This document shows positions 1 through 8,665 of a stretch of DNA of 64,000 nucleotides, one piece after another. The notes below the pieces were generated by a model. That model ran no database searches and had not been told where the DNA came from. It saw nothing but the letters and a program-made list of their open reading frames with translations. The position numbers and the translations under genes were made by a program. Positions within the stretch are counted from its first letter, which is position 1; every line of letters starts with the position of its first letter. The stretch covers positions 4,712,001-4,776,000 of the forward strand of contig NC_016946.1 in the NCBI RefSeq assembly GCF_000277125.1, in the 5' to 3' direction. Source of the stretch: Mycobacterium intracellulare ATCC 13950 (GTDB taxonomy: Bacteria > Actinomycetota > Actinomycetes > Mycobacteriales > Mycobacteriaceae).

Positions 1-212
1 ATCAGCGCGAACAGCGCGGCCACCACGAGGGGGAACTGCGTGATGCCCGCCAACCGCGCGACGCCGTAGATCACGGCGGTGAGCACGACCGCCAGCAGCA
101 ACCGCGCCGCCATGTATGCCAAAACGGGGACGACGACGTGGTTTTCGGCGCTCTCGCCGCCCGCGCCGTTTCCCGGGCCCCCGATGGTGTTGTCGCTACC
201 TTCGTGTGACAC
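1..212 (-). CDS. Small membrane protein, DUF4229-like (3' end outside window)
   Basis: The gene starts with GTG at 212 and runs off the left edge, so only the first 70 residues are visible. A polar Gly/Asn-rich N-terminus of about 30 residues is followed by one hydrophobic segment (AYMAARLLLAVVLTAVIYGV), a short loop and the start of a second hydrophobic stretch. This matches the two-helix layout of small mycobacterial membrane proteins such as Rv0531, as remembered. It is divergent from the 53-residue gene at 259, with a 46-bp shared upstream region. The function is unknown; family assignment is moderate because the C-terminal half is missing. Confidence 0.6.
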   Translation of the reverse strand, partial: MSHEGSDNTIGGPGNGAGGESAENHVVVPVLAYMAARLLLAVVLTAVIYGVARLAGITQFPLVVAALFAL

Positions 213-258
213 AGCCAAAGCCTACGGCGCGGGTATATTCGCCCGAAGGAGGTGTTGT

Positions 259-420
259 GTGGTCTACCTGCTGCTCGTCGTGATTTTGGGAACGCTGATC
301 TACGTCGGCTGGCGTGCCGCGCGATCCCAGGTCCACCGACCGAAGACGCGCGTCATCGGACCCGACGACGATCCGGATTTCCTGCGGCGGCTGGGCCACG
401 GCGATAACAACCCGCGCTAG
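259..420 (+). CDS. 53-aa single-pass membrane peptide (Rv0530A-like)
   Basis: A GTG at 259 is preceded by an excellent ribosome binding site, AAGGAGG at 246-252, with 6 nt spacing. The product begins with a hydrophobic helix (VVYLLLVVILGTLIYVGW), then has a basic stretch and an acidic tail containing PDDDPDFL. The longer reading frame starting at 79 is rejected because the Shine-Dalgarno marks the internal GTG and the upstream part overlaps the divergent membrane gene. A small gene occupies the same place in M. tuberculosis between Rv0530 and Rv0531. A TATATT at 234-239 could be a -10 box. It is convergent with the MinD-like ATPase gene. Function unknown. Confidence 0.65.
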   Translation: MVYLLLVVILGTLIYVGWRAARSQVHRPKTRVIGPDDDPDFLRRLGHGDNNPR

Positions 421-441
421 CTAGCTGGATAGCGACCGCCG

Positions 442-1749
442 CTAGCCCAGGACTCCCGGGTTGCGCTGGTCGCCGGGGAATCCGTCGGCGACGATGGCGG
501 CCAGCTCGGTGAGCGCTTCGCGGGTGGGCCGCCGCAGCCGCTCCAGGTCGATCTCGGCGCCCTCTTCCAGGTGCGGGTCGAACGGCACCAGCTGGACCGC
601 GCGGCAGCGCCGGGAGAAGTGCTCGATCACCTTGTTCATGTCGACCTTGCCGGGGCGCGGGCGCACCCCGTTGATGACCGCGATCGAATTGCGGACCAGG
701 TCTTCGTGGCCGTGGGCGTCCAACCAGTCCAGCGTGGCCGACGCGCTGCGCGCGCCGTCGATGGAGGCCGAACTGACCACGACCAGGGCGTCGGCCCTGT
801 CGAGCACCGACTTCATCACCGAGTGCAGCAGGCCGGGTCCGCAGTCGGTGAGCACCAGGCCGTAGAACCGCTCCAGGATGTCCAGGATCCGCCCGTAGTC
901 CTCGGCGCTGAAGGCCTCCGAGATCGCGGGGTCGGTCTCCGAGGCGAGCACCTCCAGGCCGCTGGGACCCTTCGAGGTGTAGCGGCGCACGTCGCTGTAG
1001 CGCTCGATGGTTCCGGCGTCGTGCAGCAGCTGACGCACGGTCGCGGCGGTCTCCAGCGGGATCTTCTGGCTCAGCGTGCCGCGGTCGGGGTTGGCGTCCA
1101 CGGCCACCACGCGGTCGCCCCGAATGGATGCGAAGGTGGCGCCCAGCGTCGCCGCGATCGTCGTCTTGCCGACACCACCCTTCAGCGACAGGAACGCCAC
1201 CCGGTACGAGCCGCGCAACGGCCGGTTCACCTGGGCGACCAGGTTGTTGTAGCGGCTGGCGCGGGGACTTTCGCCCAGGTTGATCAGCCCGCCGGACATC
1301 TTGTACAGCAGCAGCCGCCACCCGTCGGACGGCGGCGGCTGGACCGGCCGCAGCAACATGCCGGTGGACAGCTCCGGATACGGCGTGTGCGGGAGGTGCT
1401 CGGGGCGCTGCGGCGCCCCCTGCATCTGGGTGGGCGGGGCGTCCGGCCCGGCGTAATAGGCGCCGTAGGCGGTCGGGTCGACGCGCGGGATGCCGGTGAC
1501 CGGGGTGGAGTCCCACGGCGGCATGGCGCCGGGCCGCGGCGCGGTGGGCGGGGCCGCCTGCTGGTGTTCGGGGGTGGGGACGCGGCGCTCGGTGCGGAAT
1601 CCGGCGAAGGCGCGAGTCGGGGCGTCCCCGCCCGACTCCGGTTGCGGTTCGCCCGCGTCCTGCTGGGCGGGCGCCGATGACGTCTGTGGGGGAATTTGCG
1701 TGGTCGGTTGTTCGGGCGCCCCCACGCCCGCCGTTGGATGCTCGGACAC
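442..1749 (-). CDS. MinD/ParA-like P-loop ATPase with proline-rich N-terminus (Rv0530-like)
   Basis: The 435-residue protein has a disordered Pro/Gln/Ala-rich N-terminal region (about 1-140) and a C-terminal MinD/SIMIBI ATPase domain. The deviant Walker A motif KGGVGKTT lies at residues 190-197, followed by VVAVDANPDRG. The same architecture is seen in mycobacterial ATPases associated with type VII secretion or polar localisation, but the partner here is unknown. The GTG start at 1749 has AAGGGGG 6 nt upstream. It lies immediately downstream of ccsB, as Rv0530 does, so co-transcription with cytochrome c maturation genes is likely. A direct role in that pathway is not shown. Confidence 0.8.
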   Translation of the reverse strand: MSEHPTAGVGAPEQPTTQIPPQTSSAPAQQDAGEPQPESGGDAPTRAFAGFRTERRVPTPEHQQAAPPTAPRPGAMPPWDSTPVTGIPRVDPTAYGAYYAGPDAPPTQMQGAPQRPEHLPHTPYPELSTGMLLRPVQPPPSDGWRLLLYKMSGGLINLGESPRASRYNNLVAQVNRPLRGSYRVAFLSLKGGVGKTTIAATLGATFASIRGDRVVAVDANPDRGTLSQKIPLETAATVRQLLHDAGTIERYSDVRRYTSKGPSGLEVLASETDPAISEAFSAEDYGRILDILERFYGLVLTDCGPGLLHSVMKSVLDRADALVVVSSASIDGARSASATLDWLDAHGHEDLVRNSIAVINGVRPRPGKVDMNKVIEHFSRRCRAVQLVPFDPHLEEGAEIDLERLRRPTREALTELAAIVADGFPGDQRNPGVLG

Positions 1750-1821
1750 TGCATTCCCCCTTGTTGTGCGCTTGTCGTGCGCTATTCCGTTGTGTGCGTT
1801 ATTCGGGGCGGTTGTTCGCTC

Positions 1822-2799
1822 TCACCCGACGCCCGCATACGAATGCAGGCCGACAGTCACCAGATTAACGAAGAACAAATTGAAGACCATCGCCACAAAG
1901 CCCGCGACGTTGATCCACGCGGCTTTGCGGTCCCGCCATCCGGCGGTCGACCTGGCGTGCAGGTAGGCGGCGTATATCACCCACGCGACGAAGGACACGG
2001 TCTCTTTGGGGTCCCAGCCCCAATACCTGCCCCAGGCCTCTTCGGCCCAGATGGCCCCGAAGATGACCCCGAACCCGAAGACCGGAAACGCGAAGATCGT
2101 CGTGCGGTAGGCGATGCGGTCCAGGGTTTCCGCGTCCGGGAAGCGCCGCACCAGCCGGGCCGCGGCGCTGTCGGTATCGGGGTCCCCCAGCCGCGAGGTG
2201 CGCAGCAGGAACAGGATGCTGGCGATCCCGGCGACCAGGAACACCCCGGATCCCAGGCTGACGACGGACACGTGGATGGGCAGCCAGTAGGACTGCAACG
2301 CGGGCATCACGGGCGCGGCGTTGGTGTAGAGCCAGCGTCCCGACACCGTGAGCAGGATCAGCACCGGCAGCAGCAGAAAGACCCACAGGGGACGGTATTG
2401 GGGGCGGCGCAGCACGACGGCCCCGGCGATCAACCCGCACAGGCAGGTCAGGTTGATGAATTCGTACATGTTGCCCCACGGCACCCGCACCGTGGCCAGG
2501 CCGCGCAGCACCAGGCAGGCGAACAGCAGGCCGATGCCCAGGTACACCACGGACAACCCGGCCCGCCCGACGCGCTCGTCGAGCGGGCGCTGGGCCGGCT
2601 GTTCGACCACGCCGGGGGTGGCGGAGTCGGCGCTCACCGCGCCGGCCAGCACCCGGGCGCGCTGGTCCGCGCGGCGCCCGCCGGCGTACGCCAGCTGGAA
2701 GGCCAGCAGCAGCAGCGCGATGACCAGCGCGACGACGGCCGACGTGAACGCCCAGTCGGAGTAGCGCGCCAGCTCGACGTTGACGTGCAGCGTGTTCAT
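1822..2799 (-). CDS. ccsB: Cytochrome c biogenesis protein CcsB (CcsA/ResC family)
   Basis: This 325-residue multi-pass membrane protein is the haem-handling subunit of the system II cytochrome c synthase. It is expected to form a complex with the ResB protein encoded just upstream and attach haem to apocytochrome outside the membrane. The tryptophan-rich family motif is visible as WGRYWGWDPKET, with several hydrophobic helices around it. ATG at 2799 overlaps the resB stop by 4 nt (ATGA), which fixes the start; the upstream extension of the frame is a shadow of resB. In M. tuberculosis the equivalent gene is Rv0529. Confidence 0.93.
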   Translation of the reverse strand: MNTLHVNVELARYSDWAFTSAVVALVIALLLLAFQLAYAGGRRADQRARVLAGAVSADSATPGVVEQPAQRPLDERVGRAGLSVVYLGIGLLFACLVLRGLATVRVPWGNMYEFINLTCLCGLIAGAVVLRRPQYRPLWVFLLLPVLILLTVSGRWLYTNAAPVMPALQSYWLPIHVSVVSLGSGVFLVAGIASILFLLRTSRLGDPDTDSAAARLVRRFPDAETLDRIAYRTTIFAFPVFGFGVIFGAIWAEEAWGRYWGWDPKETVSFVAWVIYAAYLHARSTAGWRDRKAAWINVAGFVAMVFNLFFVNLVTVGLHSYAGVG

Positions 2800-4442
2800 G
2801 TGACGTCCACCTGAGAACTCCTTTGGGACGCGGGGGGCGTCTCGGCGCGGCCGGCCCCGCCCAATCCGTCCAGCAACCGCTCGGTCAATCGCTCGAACTC
2901 GTCGCCCCACCCGGAGTTGTCGGTGCGCGCCAGCCCGCCCAGCTCGACGTTCACCGTACCGGGTGCCCCGCCGGCGTCGGGCGTCAGACGGACCCACACG
3001 CGGCGGCGGCGCACCAGCAGCGACACCACCAGACCACCCATCATCGTGATCGCGAAGACGAGCACCCAGGTCTGGCCGGGGTCGTGGGAGACCTGGAGGT
3101 TGACGAACGGCACGGCGCCGACGAAGCGGATCACGGTGCCGGCCGCCGGCCCCTGGTCGATCCGGACCGCCTGGCCCGCGCGCAGGTTGACCCGCTTCTC
3201 CTTGGTCAGCCGGCCCTGCTCGATCAGCCGGGGATCGAGGGTGAACAGCGACTGGGGCCGCCCGGTGTCCAGGCCGGTGTCGCCGCGGTAGATGTCGACG
3301 GCCACCGCGGGGGCGTTCAGGGCCGGGAACCGCGACGACAGCAGCGTGCCGTCCAGCTGCTCGGTCGGCGCGAGCAGGCCCTGGATCGCGATCTGGTGCG
3401 CGCGGCGCTCCGCCGGGGTGGGATAGGTGCCGGCTGGCGGGTCGATGCGGGCCACGCCCGAGGAGAGCAGGGTCTGCGGATTGTCGGGTCGCCACTGCAC
3501 CGTCGACGTGCGGACCTGCCCGTCCGGGAACGTGACGCTGAAGGTGGGCGCGTAGCCGTGCCCCTGCAGGTACACCCGGTCACCGCCGAGCCGCAGCGGG
3601 TGGTTGACCTCGAGCCGGTAATGGCGCCAGGTGTTGGCGGTCAGGTCCTCGCCGGACTGGTAGGCGATGTTCGCCGCGAACGAGGTGGCCTGCCCGGACG
3701 GCAGGTAGTGCGCCGCGAAGTCGTCGACCCGGATGCACAGCGGGTGCAACGAGGTGCCGTCGACGGTGTTGCCGGCCCGGAACGAGTCGAACGCGGCCGG
3801 CGACGCGGAACAGAAGCCGGGGCCGCCGTCGGCGATGACGATCACGTTGCCCTCGTAGCCGAACAGCTTGCCGACGGCCACCGCGACCAGCAGGCCCAGC
3901 AGCGAGAAGTGGAAGACGATGTTGCCGAATTCGCGGAGGTAGCCCTTTTCGGCGGATACCTCCACGACGTCGGAAGCCGCGCCGTCTTCGTGGCGGATGG
4001 CGGTGCGCCAGCCGCGCAGCCGGTCGGTGATCGCGTTGGCCAGGGTGTTGAGCTCCTCGGCGCCGGCCCGGATCTGGTGGCTGGCGTGCTTGGGCAGCCG
4101 GGCCAGGTTGCGCGGGGCGGCGACCGGGGTGGACCGCAGGCTGCGGACGTGCTCGATCATCCGTGGGGTGAGGCAGCCGACCAGGGACACGAACAGCAGC
4201 ACGTAGATGGCGGTGAACCAGAAGCTGGAGAACACGTTGAACGCCTGCAGCCGGTCCAGCCAGGGCCCGATCACCGGGTGGGCCTTGAGGTAGTCGTCGA
4301 CCTTGCCGGCGTTGAGGTTGCGCTGCGGCAGCAGGGCGCCGGGGATGGCGCCGAGCGCGAGCAGGAACAGCAGCACCAGCGCGGTGCCCATCGAGGTCAG
4401 CGCGCGCCACGTGTTGCGCCCCCACGCGAGGAGTTGCCTCAA
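2796..4442 (-). CDS. resB: Cytochrome c biogenesis protein ResB/Ccs1
   Basis: The 548-residue partner of CcsB in system II cytochrome c maturation. It has N-terminal membrane helices (TSMGTALVLLFLLALGAIPG), a third helix, a large extracytoplasmic domain and a C-terminal helix (WVLVFAITMMGGLVVSLLV), the usual ResB topology. I chose the TTG at 4442, which overlaps the ccdA stop in a TTGA arrangement, because there is no ATG or GTG near the conserved N-terminus. The first ATG is 21 codons further in, within the first helix. The frame continues open upstream only because of high GC antisense to ccdA. Confidence 0.88.
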   Translation of the reverse strand: MRQLLAWGRNTWRALTSMGTALVLLFLLALGAIPGALLPQRNLNAGKVDDYLKAHPVIGPWLDRLQAFNVFSSFWFTAIYVLLFVSLVGCLTPRMIEHVRSLRSTPVAAPRNLARLPKHASHQIRAGAEELNTLANAITDRLRGWRTAIRHEDGAASDVVEVSAEKGYLREFGNIVFHFSLLGLLVAVAVGKLFGYEGNVIVIADGGPGFCSASPAAFDSFRAGNTVDGTSLHPLCIRVDDFAAHYLPSGQATSFAANIAYQSGEDLTANTWRHYRLEVNHPLRLGGDRVYLQGHGYAPTFSVTFPDGQVRTSTVQWRPDNPQTLLSSGVARIDPPAGTYPTPAERRAHQIAIQGLLAPTEQLDGTLLSSRFPALNAPAVAVDIYRGDTGLDTGRPQSLFTLDPRLIEQGRLTKEKRVNLRAGQAVRIDQGPAAGTVIRFVGAVPFVNLQVSHDPGQTWVLVFAITMMGGLVVSLLVRRRRVWVRLTPDAGGAPGTVNVELGGLARTDNSGWGDEFERLTERLLDGLGGAGRAETPPASQRSSQVDVT

Positions 4443-5218
4443 ATCGGGAGCCTCACGTCGGACACGAACGCGTCGCGCAGCCAGGAGACGAAGTCGTTCC
4501 ACACCCCGGTGACCAGCAGGGCGCCGACGGTGATGAGCAGCACGCCGCCGAACACCTGGATGGCCCGGGTGTGCCGGCGCAGCCAGCCCAGGCCCGCCAC
4601 CGCGCCCGCCGAGCCGAATGCCAACAGCACGAACGGGATCCCCAGCCCCAGGCAGTACGCGATCACCAGCACGATGCCGCGCGCCACGCTGGCGCCGTCG
4701 GTGGCCGAGGCGACGGTGATCACGCCGGCCAGCGTCGGCCCCAGGCACGGCGTCCAGCCCAGCGCGAACACCGCGCCCAGCACCGGCGCCCCGGCGACCG
4801 TCGTCAGTTGCCGCGGGCTGAACCGCGCCTGGCGCTGCAGGGCCGGGATGAGCCCGACGAACACCAGGCCCATCACGATGGTCAGCACGCCGCCGGCCCG
4901 CTGCAGCAACAGCTGGTTGGTGATCAGCGTGGTCGTCATGCCCAGGACGGCGACGGTGCCCAGGATGAACACCGCGGTGAATCCGGCGACGAACAGCGCC
5001 GCCGATCCCGCGACCCGCCAGCGCGCGCCCGGCGGGGCTTTCACGGCGCCGGGGGGCGGTTGTTCGTCCACGCCGACGACGGCGGCCAGGTACGACAGGT
5101 AGCCGGGCACCAGTGGCACCACGCAGGGCGAGGCGAACGACACCAGCCCGGCCAACAGGCACGCGCCGAGCGCCACCAAAAGCGGTCCGGCGGCGGCGAT
5201 CTGGGTGAAACCGGTCAC
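4439..5218 (-). CDS. ccdA: Thiol:disulfide interchange membrane protein CcdA
   Basis: A 259-residue, six-helix membrane protein that carries electrons from cytoplasmic thioredoxin to extracytoplasmic thiol oxidoreductases, keeping apocytochrome c cysteines reduced. The two redox cysteines sit in the family motifs ASPCVVPL (C32) and GWTPCLGPT (C158). The GTG at 5218 overlaps the stop of the upstream thioredoxin-like gene (GTGA), and its own stop overlaps the TTG start of resB. The likely redox partner is the TlpA-like lipoprotein encoded immediately upstream. The M. tuberculosis counterpart is Rv0527. Confidence 0.93.
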   Translation of the reverse strand: MTGFTQIAAAGPLLVALGACLLAGLVSFASPCVVPLVPGYLSYLAAVVGVDEQPPPGAVKAPPGARWRVAGSAALFVAGFTAVFILGTVAVLGMTTTLITNQLLLQRAGGVLTIVMGLVFVGLIPALQRQARFSPRQLTTVAGAPVLGAVFALGWTPCLGPTLAGVITVASATDGASVARGIVLVIAYCLGLGIPFVLLAFGSAGAVAGLGWLRRHTRAIQVFGGVLLITVGALLVTGVWNDFVSWLRDAFVSDVRLPI

Positions 5219-5820
5219 TCGTGGGCCAATCGTTGCACCACCGGCTGCAGGTCGCCCGCCAGCATCTCGCGCAGGAAGACCGCCGCGACGCGGTGCTGAC
5301 GGTCCAGGACCAGCGTGGAGGGGATCACGGTGGTGGGGTACTTGCCGCCGAACGCGATCAGCGTGCGCATGGCCGGGTCGTAGATCGACGGGAACGTGAC
5401 GTGGCGGTCGTTGACGAAGTCCAGTGCCGCCTGCCGGTTGTTGTCGCGGACGTCGATGCCGAGAAACGACACCCCGGCGCCGCGGGTGGCGTCATACACC
5501 TGCTGCAGCTGGGTGACCTCGGCGCGGCACGGCCCGCACCACTGCCCCCAGATGTTGATGACCACCACCCGGCCGGCGAAGATCGGATCGTCCAGCGACA
5601 GCGTGTGCGCGGGGTCGGCCAGGTCGGGGCCCGCCAGGGGGCCGGGGCGGCCACGGCTGGACGGCGGGTCGTAGGAGATGTCGGTCTTGCCGCCGGGCGA
5701 GACGAACTCGAAGGTGCCGCCCTGGGCGACCGCGTCGTGGCCCGAGGAACAGCCGGCGAGCAAGCCGGAAACCAGGGTCGCCAGCGCGGCCCCGGTCATC
5801 GCCAGCCCTCGTATGTTCAA
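5215..5820 (-). CDS. TlpA/ResA-like thioredoxin lipoprotein
   Basis: A 201-residue exported thioredoxin-fold protein. The active-site motif is WCGPC (C95, C98) and a lipobox LAGC places the lipidated cysteine at C24. It is expected to reduce apocytochrome c cysteines using electrons passed by CcdA. The TTG at 5820 overlaps the stop of the phosphatase gene (TTGA) and gives a signal peptide with a basic N-region (NIRG). The alternative ATG at 5799 would leave no positive charge before the hydrophobic core. This is the Rv0526 position in the M. tuberculosis order. Confidence 0.85.
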   Translation of the reverse strand: MNIRGLAMTGAALATLVSGLLAGCSSGHDAVAQGGTFEFVSPGGKTDISYDPPSSRGRPGPLAGPDLADPAHTLSLDDPIFAGRVVVINIWGQWCGPCRAEVTQLQQVYDATRGAGVSFLGIDVRDNNRQAALDFVNDRHVTFPSIYDPAMRTLIAFGGKYPTTVIPSTLVLDRQHRVAAVFLREMLAGDLQPVVQRLAHE

Positions 5821-6425
5821 GGGGCCGCCGGCTCGGAGTACTCGACGCCGGCCAGTCGGTCGCCGTCGTAGACCAGGGTGGTCACCGACGCGAGGCCGCA
5901 TTGCCGCCGCCGCGGGTCGTGCCACAGCCGCTGACCGGTCAGGTGCAGGCGCAGCGTCCACACCGGCAGTTGGTGGCTGACGCACACCACCTCGTGGCCG
6001 GCGCCGCGGGCGCGGGCCTTGTCCACCGCCGTCTCCATCCGGGCCGCGATCTCGGTGTAGGGCTCCCCCCACGACGGCCGGAACGGGTTGCGCAGCTGCC
6101 ACCACACCCGGGGGTCGCGCCAGGCGCCGTCGCCGGGGCTGACGCGCCGGCCCTGGAAGAAGTTGGCGGATTCGATGAGGTCCGGGTCGGTGTCGATGGG
6201 GAGGCCGTGCTTGGCGGCGATGGGCGCGGCGGTTTCCTGGGCGCGTTGCAGGGGCGAGGCGATCACCGCGACGATGTCGCGGTGATCGAGGGCGTCGGCC
6301 ACCGCGGCCGCCTGCGCCCGGCCCGCCTCGGACAGGTGAAACCCGGGCAGCCGCCCGTAGAGGACGCCGCTCGGGTTGTACACCTCGCCGTGCCGCACGA
6401 CGTGCACCCGGGTCTGCTCGGCCAT
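5817..6425 (-). CDS. Histidine phosphatase superfamily protein (Rv0525-like)
   Basis: A 202-residue phosphoglycerate-mutase-like protein. The catalytic histidine is in VVRHGE (H12), with the second-half motif VVCVSHQLPV. These support a broad-specificity phosphatase or mutase; the substrate cannot be inferred. ATG at 6425 shares one base with the hemL stop (TGATG), so the gene is probably translationally coupled to hemL. The stop overlaps the TTG of the thioredoxin-like gene. The longer frame up to 6530 would run into hemL and is rejected. Confidence 0.85.
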   Translation of the reverse strand: MAEQTRVHVVRHGEVYNPSGVLYGRLPGFHLSEAGRAQAAAVADALDHRDIVAVIASPLQRAQETAAPIAAKHGLPIDTDPDLIESANFFQGRRVSPGDGAWRDPRVWWQLRNPFRPSWGEPYTEIAARMETAVDKARARGAGHEVVCVSHQLPVWTLRLHLTGQRLWHDPRRRQCGLASVTTLVYDGDRLAGVEYSEPAAP

Positions 6426-7774
6426 CAGGACTTCCCCTCCTCGGCTTCGGCGGCGGCCCGCGCGGCGCCCGGCAGCGCCTCGGCGATGCGGTCGAAGGCG
6501 TCGTCGTCGAGCGCGGTCGAGACGAACCACGCCTCGAAGGCGCTACAGGGCGGGTAGATGCCCGCGTCCAGCAGCGCGTGAAAGAACGGTGGATAACGCC
6601 AGGTCTGGCTGGCGCGCGCGGAGCCGAAGTCCGTGATCGGAGTGTCGGAGAAGAACACGCTGAGCATGTTGCCGGCCCGCGGAATCTGGTGCGCCACACC
6701 GGCATTCGTCAACGCGTCGGAAAAGAGCCCGGCCAGGCGGTCGGCGTTGGCGTCCAGGGTCGTGTAGGCGGCGGCATCGGCGTTGCGCAGTGTCGCCAGC
6801 CCGGCGGCCATCGCGACCGGGTTTCCCGACAGCGTGCCGGCCTGATACACCGGGCCCAGCGGCGCCAGCCGCTCCATCACCTCGGCCCGCCCCCCGAAGG
6901 CGGCGGCCGGCAACCCGCCGCTCATCACCTTGCCGAAGGTGAACAGGTCGGCGTCGACGGGATCGATTCCGTACCAACCGCTTCGGCTGACACGGAAGCC
7001 CGTCATCACCTCGTCGATGATCAGCAGCGCGCCGTGTTCGGCGGTGATGGTCCGCAGTGCCGCGTTGTAGCCGGGCGCGGGGGGAACCACCCCCATGTTG
7101 CCGGGACTGGCTTCGGTGATCACCGCGGCGATCTGGTCGCCGAACCGGGCGAAGGTCTCGCGCACGGCCTCGATGTCGTTGTAGGGCAACACGATGGTGT
7201 CGGCCGCCGTCGCCCCGGTGACGCCCGGTGAGGACGGCAGACCCAGCGTCGCCACCCCGGAGCCCGCGTCGGCGAGCAGCGCGTCGACATGGCCGTGGTA
7301 GCAGCCGGAGAACTTGATGACCTTGGCCCGGCCGGTGAAGCCGCGGGCCAGCCGCACCGCGCTCATGGTGGCCTCGGTGCCGGAGTTGACCAGGCGGACC
7401 CGGTCGACCGGTGCCACCCGCCCGATCATCTCGGCGGCCAGCTCGCTCTCCGCAGGCGTGGGCGCCCCGAACGACAGGCCCGAGGCGGCGGCCTTCGCGA
7501 CGGCGTCGACCACGGCGGGGTGGGCGTGGCCCAGGATCATCGGGCCCCACGAGCAGACCAGGTCCACGTAGCGGTTGCCGTCGGCGTCGGTCAGCCAGCA
7601 GCCGCGCGCCTGCGTGATGAACGGCGGCGTCCCGCCGACCGCGGTGAATGCTCGAACGGGAGAGTTCACGCCGCCCGGAATGACGGCGCAGGCGTCCTCG
7701 AACAGCCGCGCCGAGGCCGCCGTGGCCCGAGGGGCTCCGGTGGCGTGCGCGGTCGCCCGATCACTGCTTCCCAT
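6425..7774 (-). CDS. hemL: Glutamate-1-semialdehyde 2,1-aminomutase
   Basis: A PLP-dependent enzyme of 449 residues that converts glutamate-1-semialdehyde to 5-aminolevulinate, the C5-route step after HemA. The PLP lysine is K282 in TFGKVMSGG, and the cofactor-contact motif IIDEVMTGF is intact. ATG start at 7774; it heads the run of overlapping genes leading into the cytochrome c maturation set, which links haem supply to haem attachment. The other hem genes of the pathway lie about 18 kb away at 25577-30631. Confidence 0.95.
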   Translation of the reverse strand: MGSSDRATAHATGAPRATAASARLFEDACAVIPGGVNSPVRAFTAVGGTPPFITQARGCWLTDADGNRYVDLVCSWGPMILGHAHPAVVDAVAKAAASGLSFGAPTPAESELAAEMIGRVAPVDRVRLVNSGTEATMSAVRLARGFTGRAKVIKFSGCYHGHVDALLADAGSGVATLGLPSSPGVTGATAADTIVLPYNDIEAVRETFARFGDQIAAVITEASPGNMGVVPPAPGYNAALRTITAEHGALLIIDEVMTGFRVSRSGWYGIDPVDADLFTFGKVMSGGLPAAAFGGRAEVMERLAPLGPVYQAGTLSGNPVAMAAGLATLRNADAAAYTTLDANADRLAGLFSDALTNAGVAHQIPRAGNMLSVFFSDTPITDFGSARASQTWRYPPFFHALLDAGIYPPCSAFEAWFVSTALDDDAFDRIAEALPGAARAAAEAEEGKS

Positions 7775-7843
7775 GACGACTAGTGTCCCAGCCTTCGCGG
7801 CCCGTCCAACTACAGGGTGTAGCAGGGCAGGCCGGTCGGCCGG

Positions 7844-8185
7844 TCAGGCCCCTTGCCGTTCGGCTTCCTGCGCCTTTTGATAGTCGTGGCGCGCGGCGTC
7901 GCGTTCCTTTTCCGCCGCGCGCTGGTGCGCGGCGACATCGCCGAGGCGCTGGGCGACCGCGCGCTCATGGACTTCGGCGGCCCGCTCGTGCGCGACGGCG
8001 GCGTCGTAGTGGCGCTGCACTCCGCGGCGGTGAGCCTCCTCGTCGCGCTCGTGGGACGCCTCGGCGCGCTCGGCGGCGCGGCGCGCGTCGTCCACGGTGA
8101 CGGCCTTGCCCGCGGCGAGTTCCTCCCCCCGGCGCACCAGCTCCTCCGCGCGCCGGGCGGCCTCGTTACCTGCCGCCTGCCCCAT
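7844..8185 (-). CDS. 113-aa charged, helical coiled-coil protein
   Basis: The product is almost entirely Ala/Glu/Arg/His with heptad-like spacing and recurrent units such as ERDEEAHRRG, HERAAEVHERA and HQRAAEKERD. There is no signal peptide or membrane segment, so a soluble rod-like or stress-related helical protein is likely. ATG at 8185. It lies between hemL and the divergent reductase gene at 8259, so a bidirectional promoter between 8186 and 8258 is plausible. I do not recognise a named family. Composition bias makes a spurious ORF possible, but the upstream position and correct stop favour a real gene. Confidence 0.55.
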   Translation of the reverse strand: MGQAAGNEAARRAEELVRRGEELAAGKAVTVDDARRAAERAEASHERDEEAHRRGVQRHYDAAVAHERAAEVHERAVAQRLGDVAAHQRAAEKERDAARHDYQKAQEAERQGA

Positions 8186-8258
8186 GAGACGACATTAGAC
8201 CCGTGGCCCCACAAAGATCGGGTTGTCCTGGCCGGGGACCTGCGAGTTGGATGGGAGG

Positions 8259-8654
8259 ATGCAACTCCCCCAAGGACTTGCCCGGTTCAACCGTCACGTC
8301 ACCAACCCGATCCAGCGGATGTGGGCCGGTTGGCTCCCGTCCTTCGGGATCCTGGAGCACGTGGGGCGGCGCTCGGGCAAGCCGTACCGCACACCAGTGA
8401 ACGTGTTTCGCACCGAGGTCGACGGCAAACCCGGGGTGGCGATCCTGCTGACGTATGGCCCCGACCGGGATTGGCTGAAGAACCTGACCGCGGCGGGCGG
8501 CGGGCGCCTACGCACCCGGGGCAAAACCGTGGGTGTCGCCGATCCGCGCGTGGTCTCCAAGGCCGAGGCGGCGGCGCACGTGTCCCGCGGCGTGCGACGG
8601 GTTTTCGCCAGGCTGCCGTTCGAGCAGGCGGTATTGCTCACCCTGACGTCCTGA
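8259..8654 (+). CDS. Deazaflavin (F420)-dependent nitroreductase-family protein (DDN-like)
   Basis: A 131-residue protein with the hallmarks of the DDN/Rv3547 family: an N-terminal FNRHVTNPI segment, LEHVGRRSGKPYRTPV forming the split-barrel entry, and a conserved LLTYGPDRDWLKNL stretch. Members bind F420 and reduce quinones or other substrates. ATG at 8259 follows GGGAGG with no spacing, while an in-frame TTG at 8223 would add 12 residues, so the start is uncertain. The dehydratase gene begins 12 nt downstream and is likely in the same operon. Confidence 0.8.
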   Translation: MQLPQGLARFNRHVTNPIQRMWAGWLPSFGILEHVGRRSGKPYRTPVNVFRTEVDGKPGVAILLTYGPDRDWLKNLTAAGGGRLRTRGKTVGVADPRVVSKAEAAAHVSRGVRRVFARLPFEQAVLLTLTS

Positions 8655-8665
8655 ACGCGCGGGTG

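Noticed and set aside
4443..5162. Upstream extension of the resB frame
   Set aside because: Shadow of ccdA; the conserved ResB N-terminus begins at the TTG overlapping the ccdA stop.
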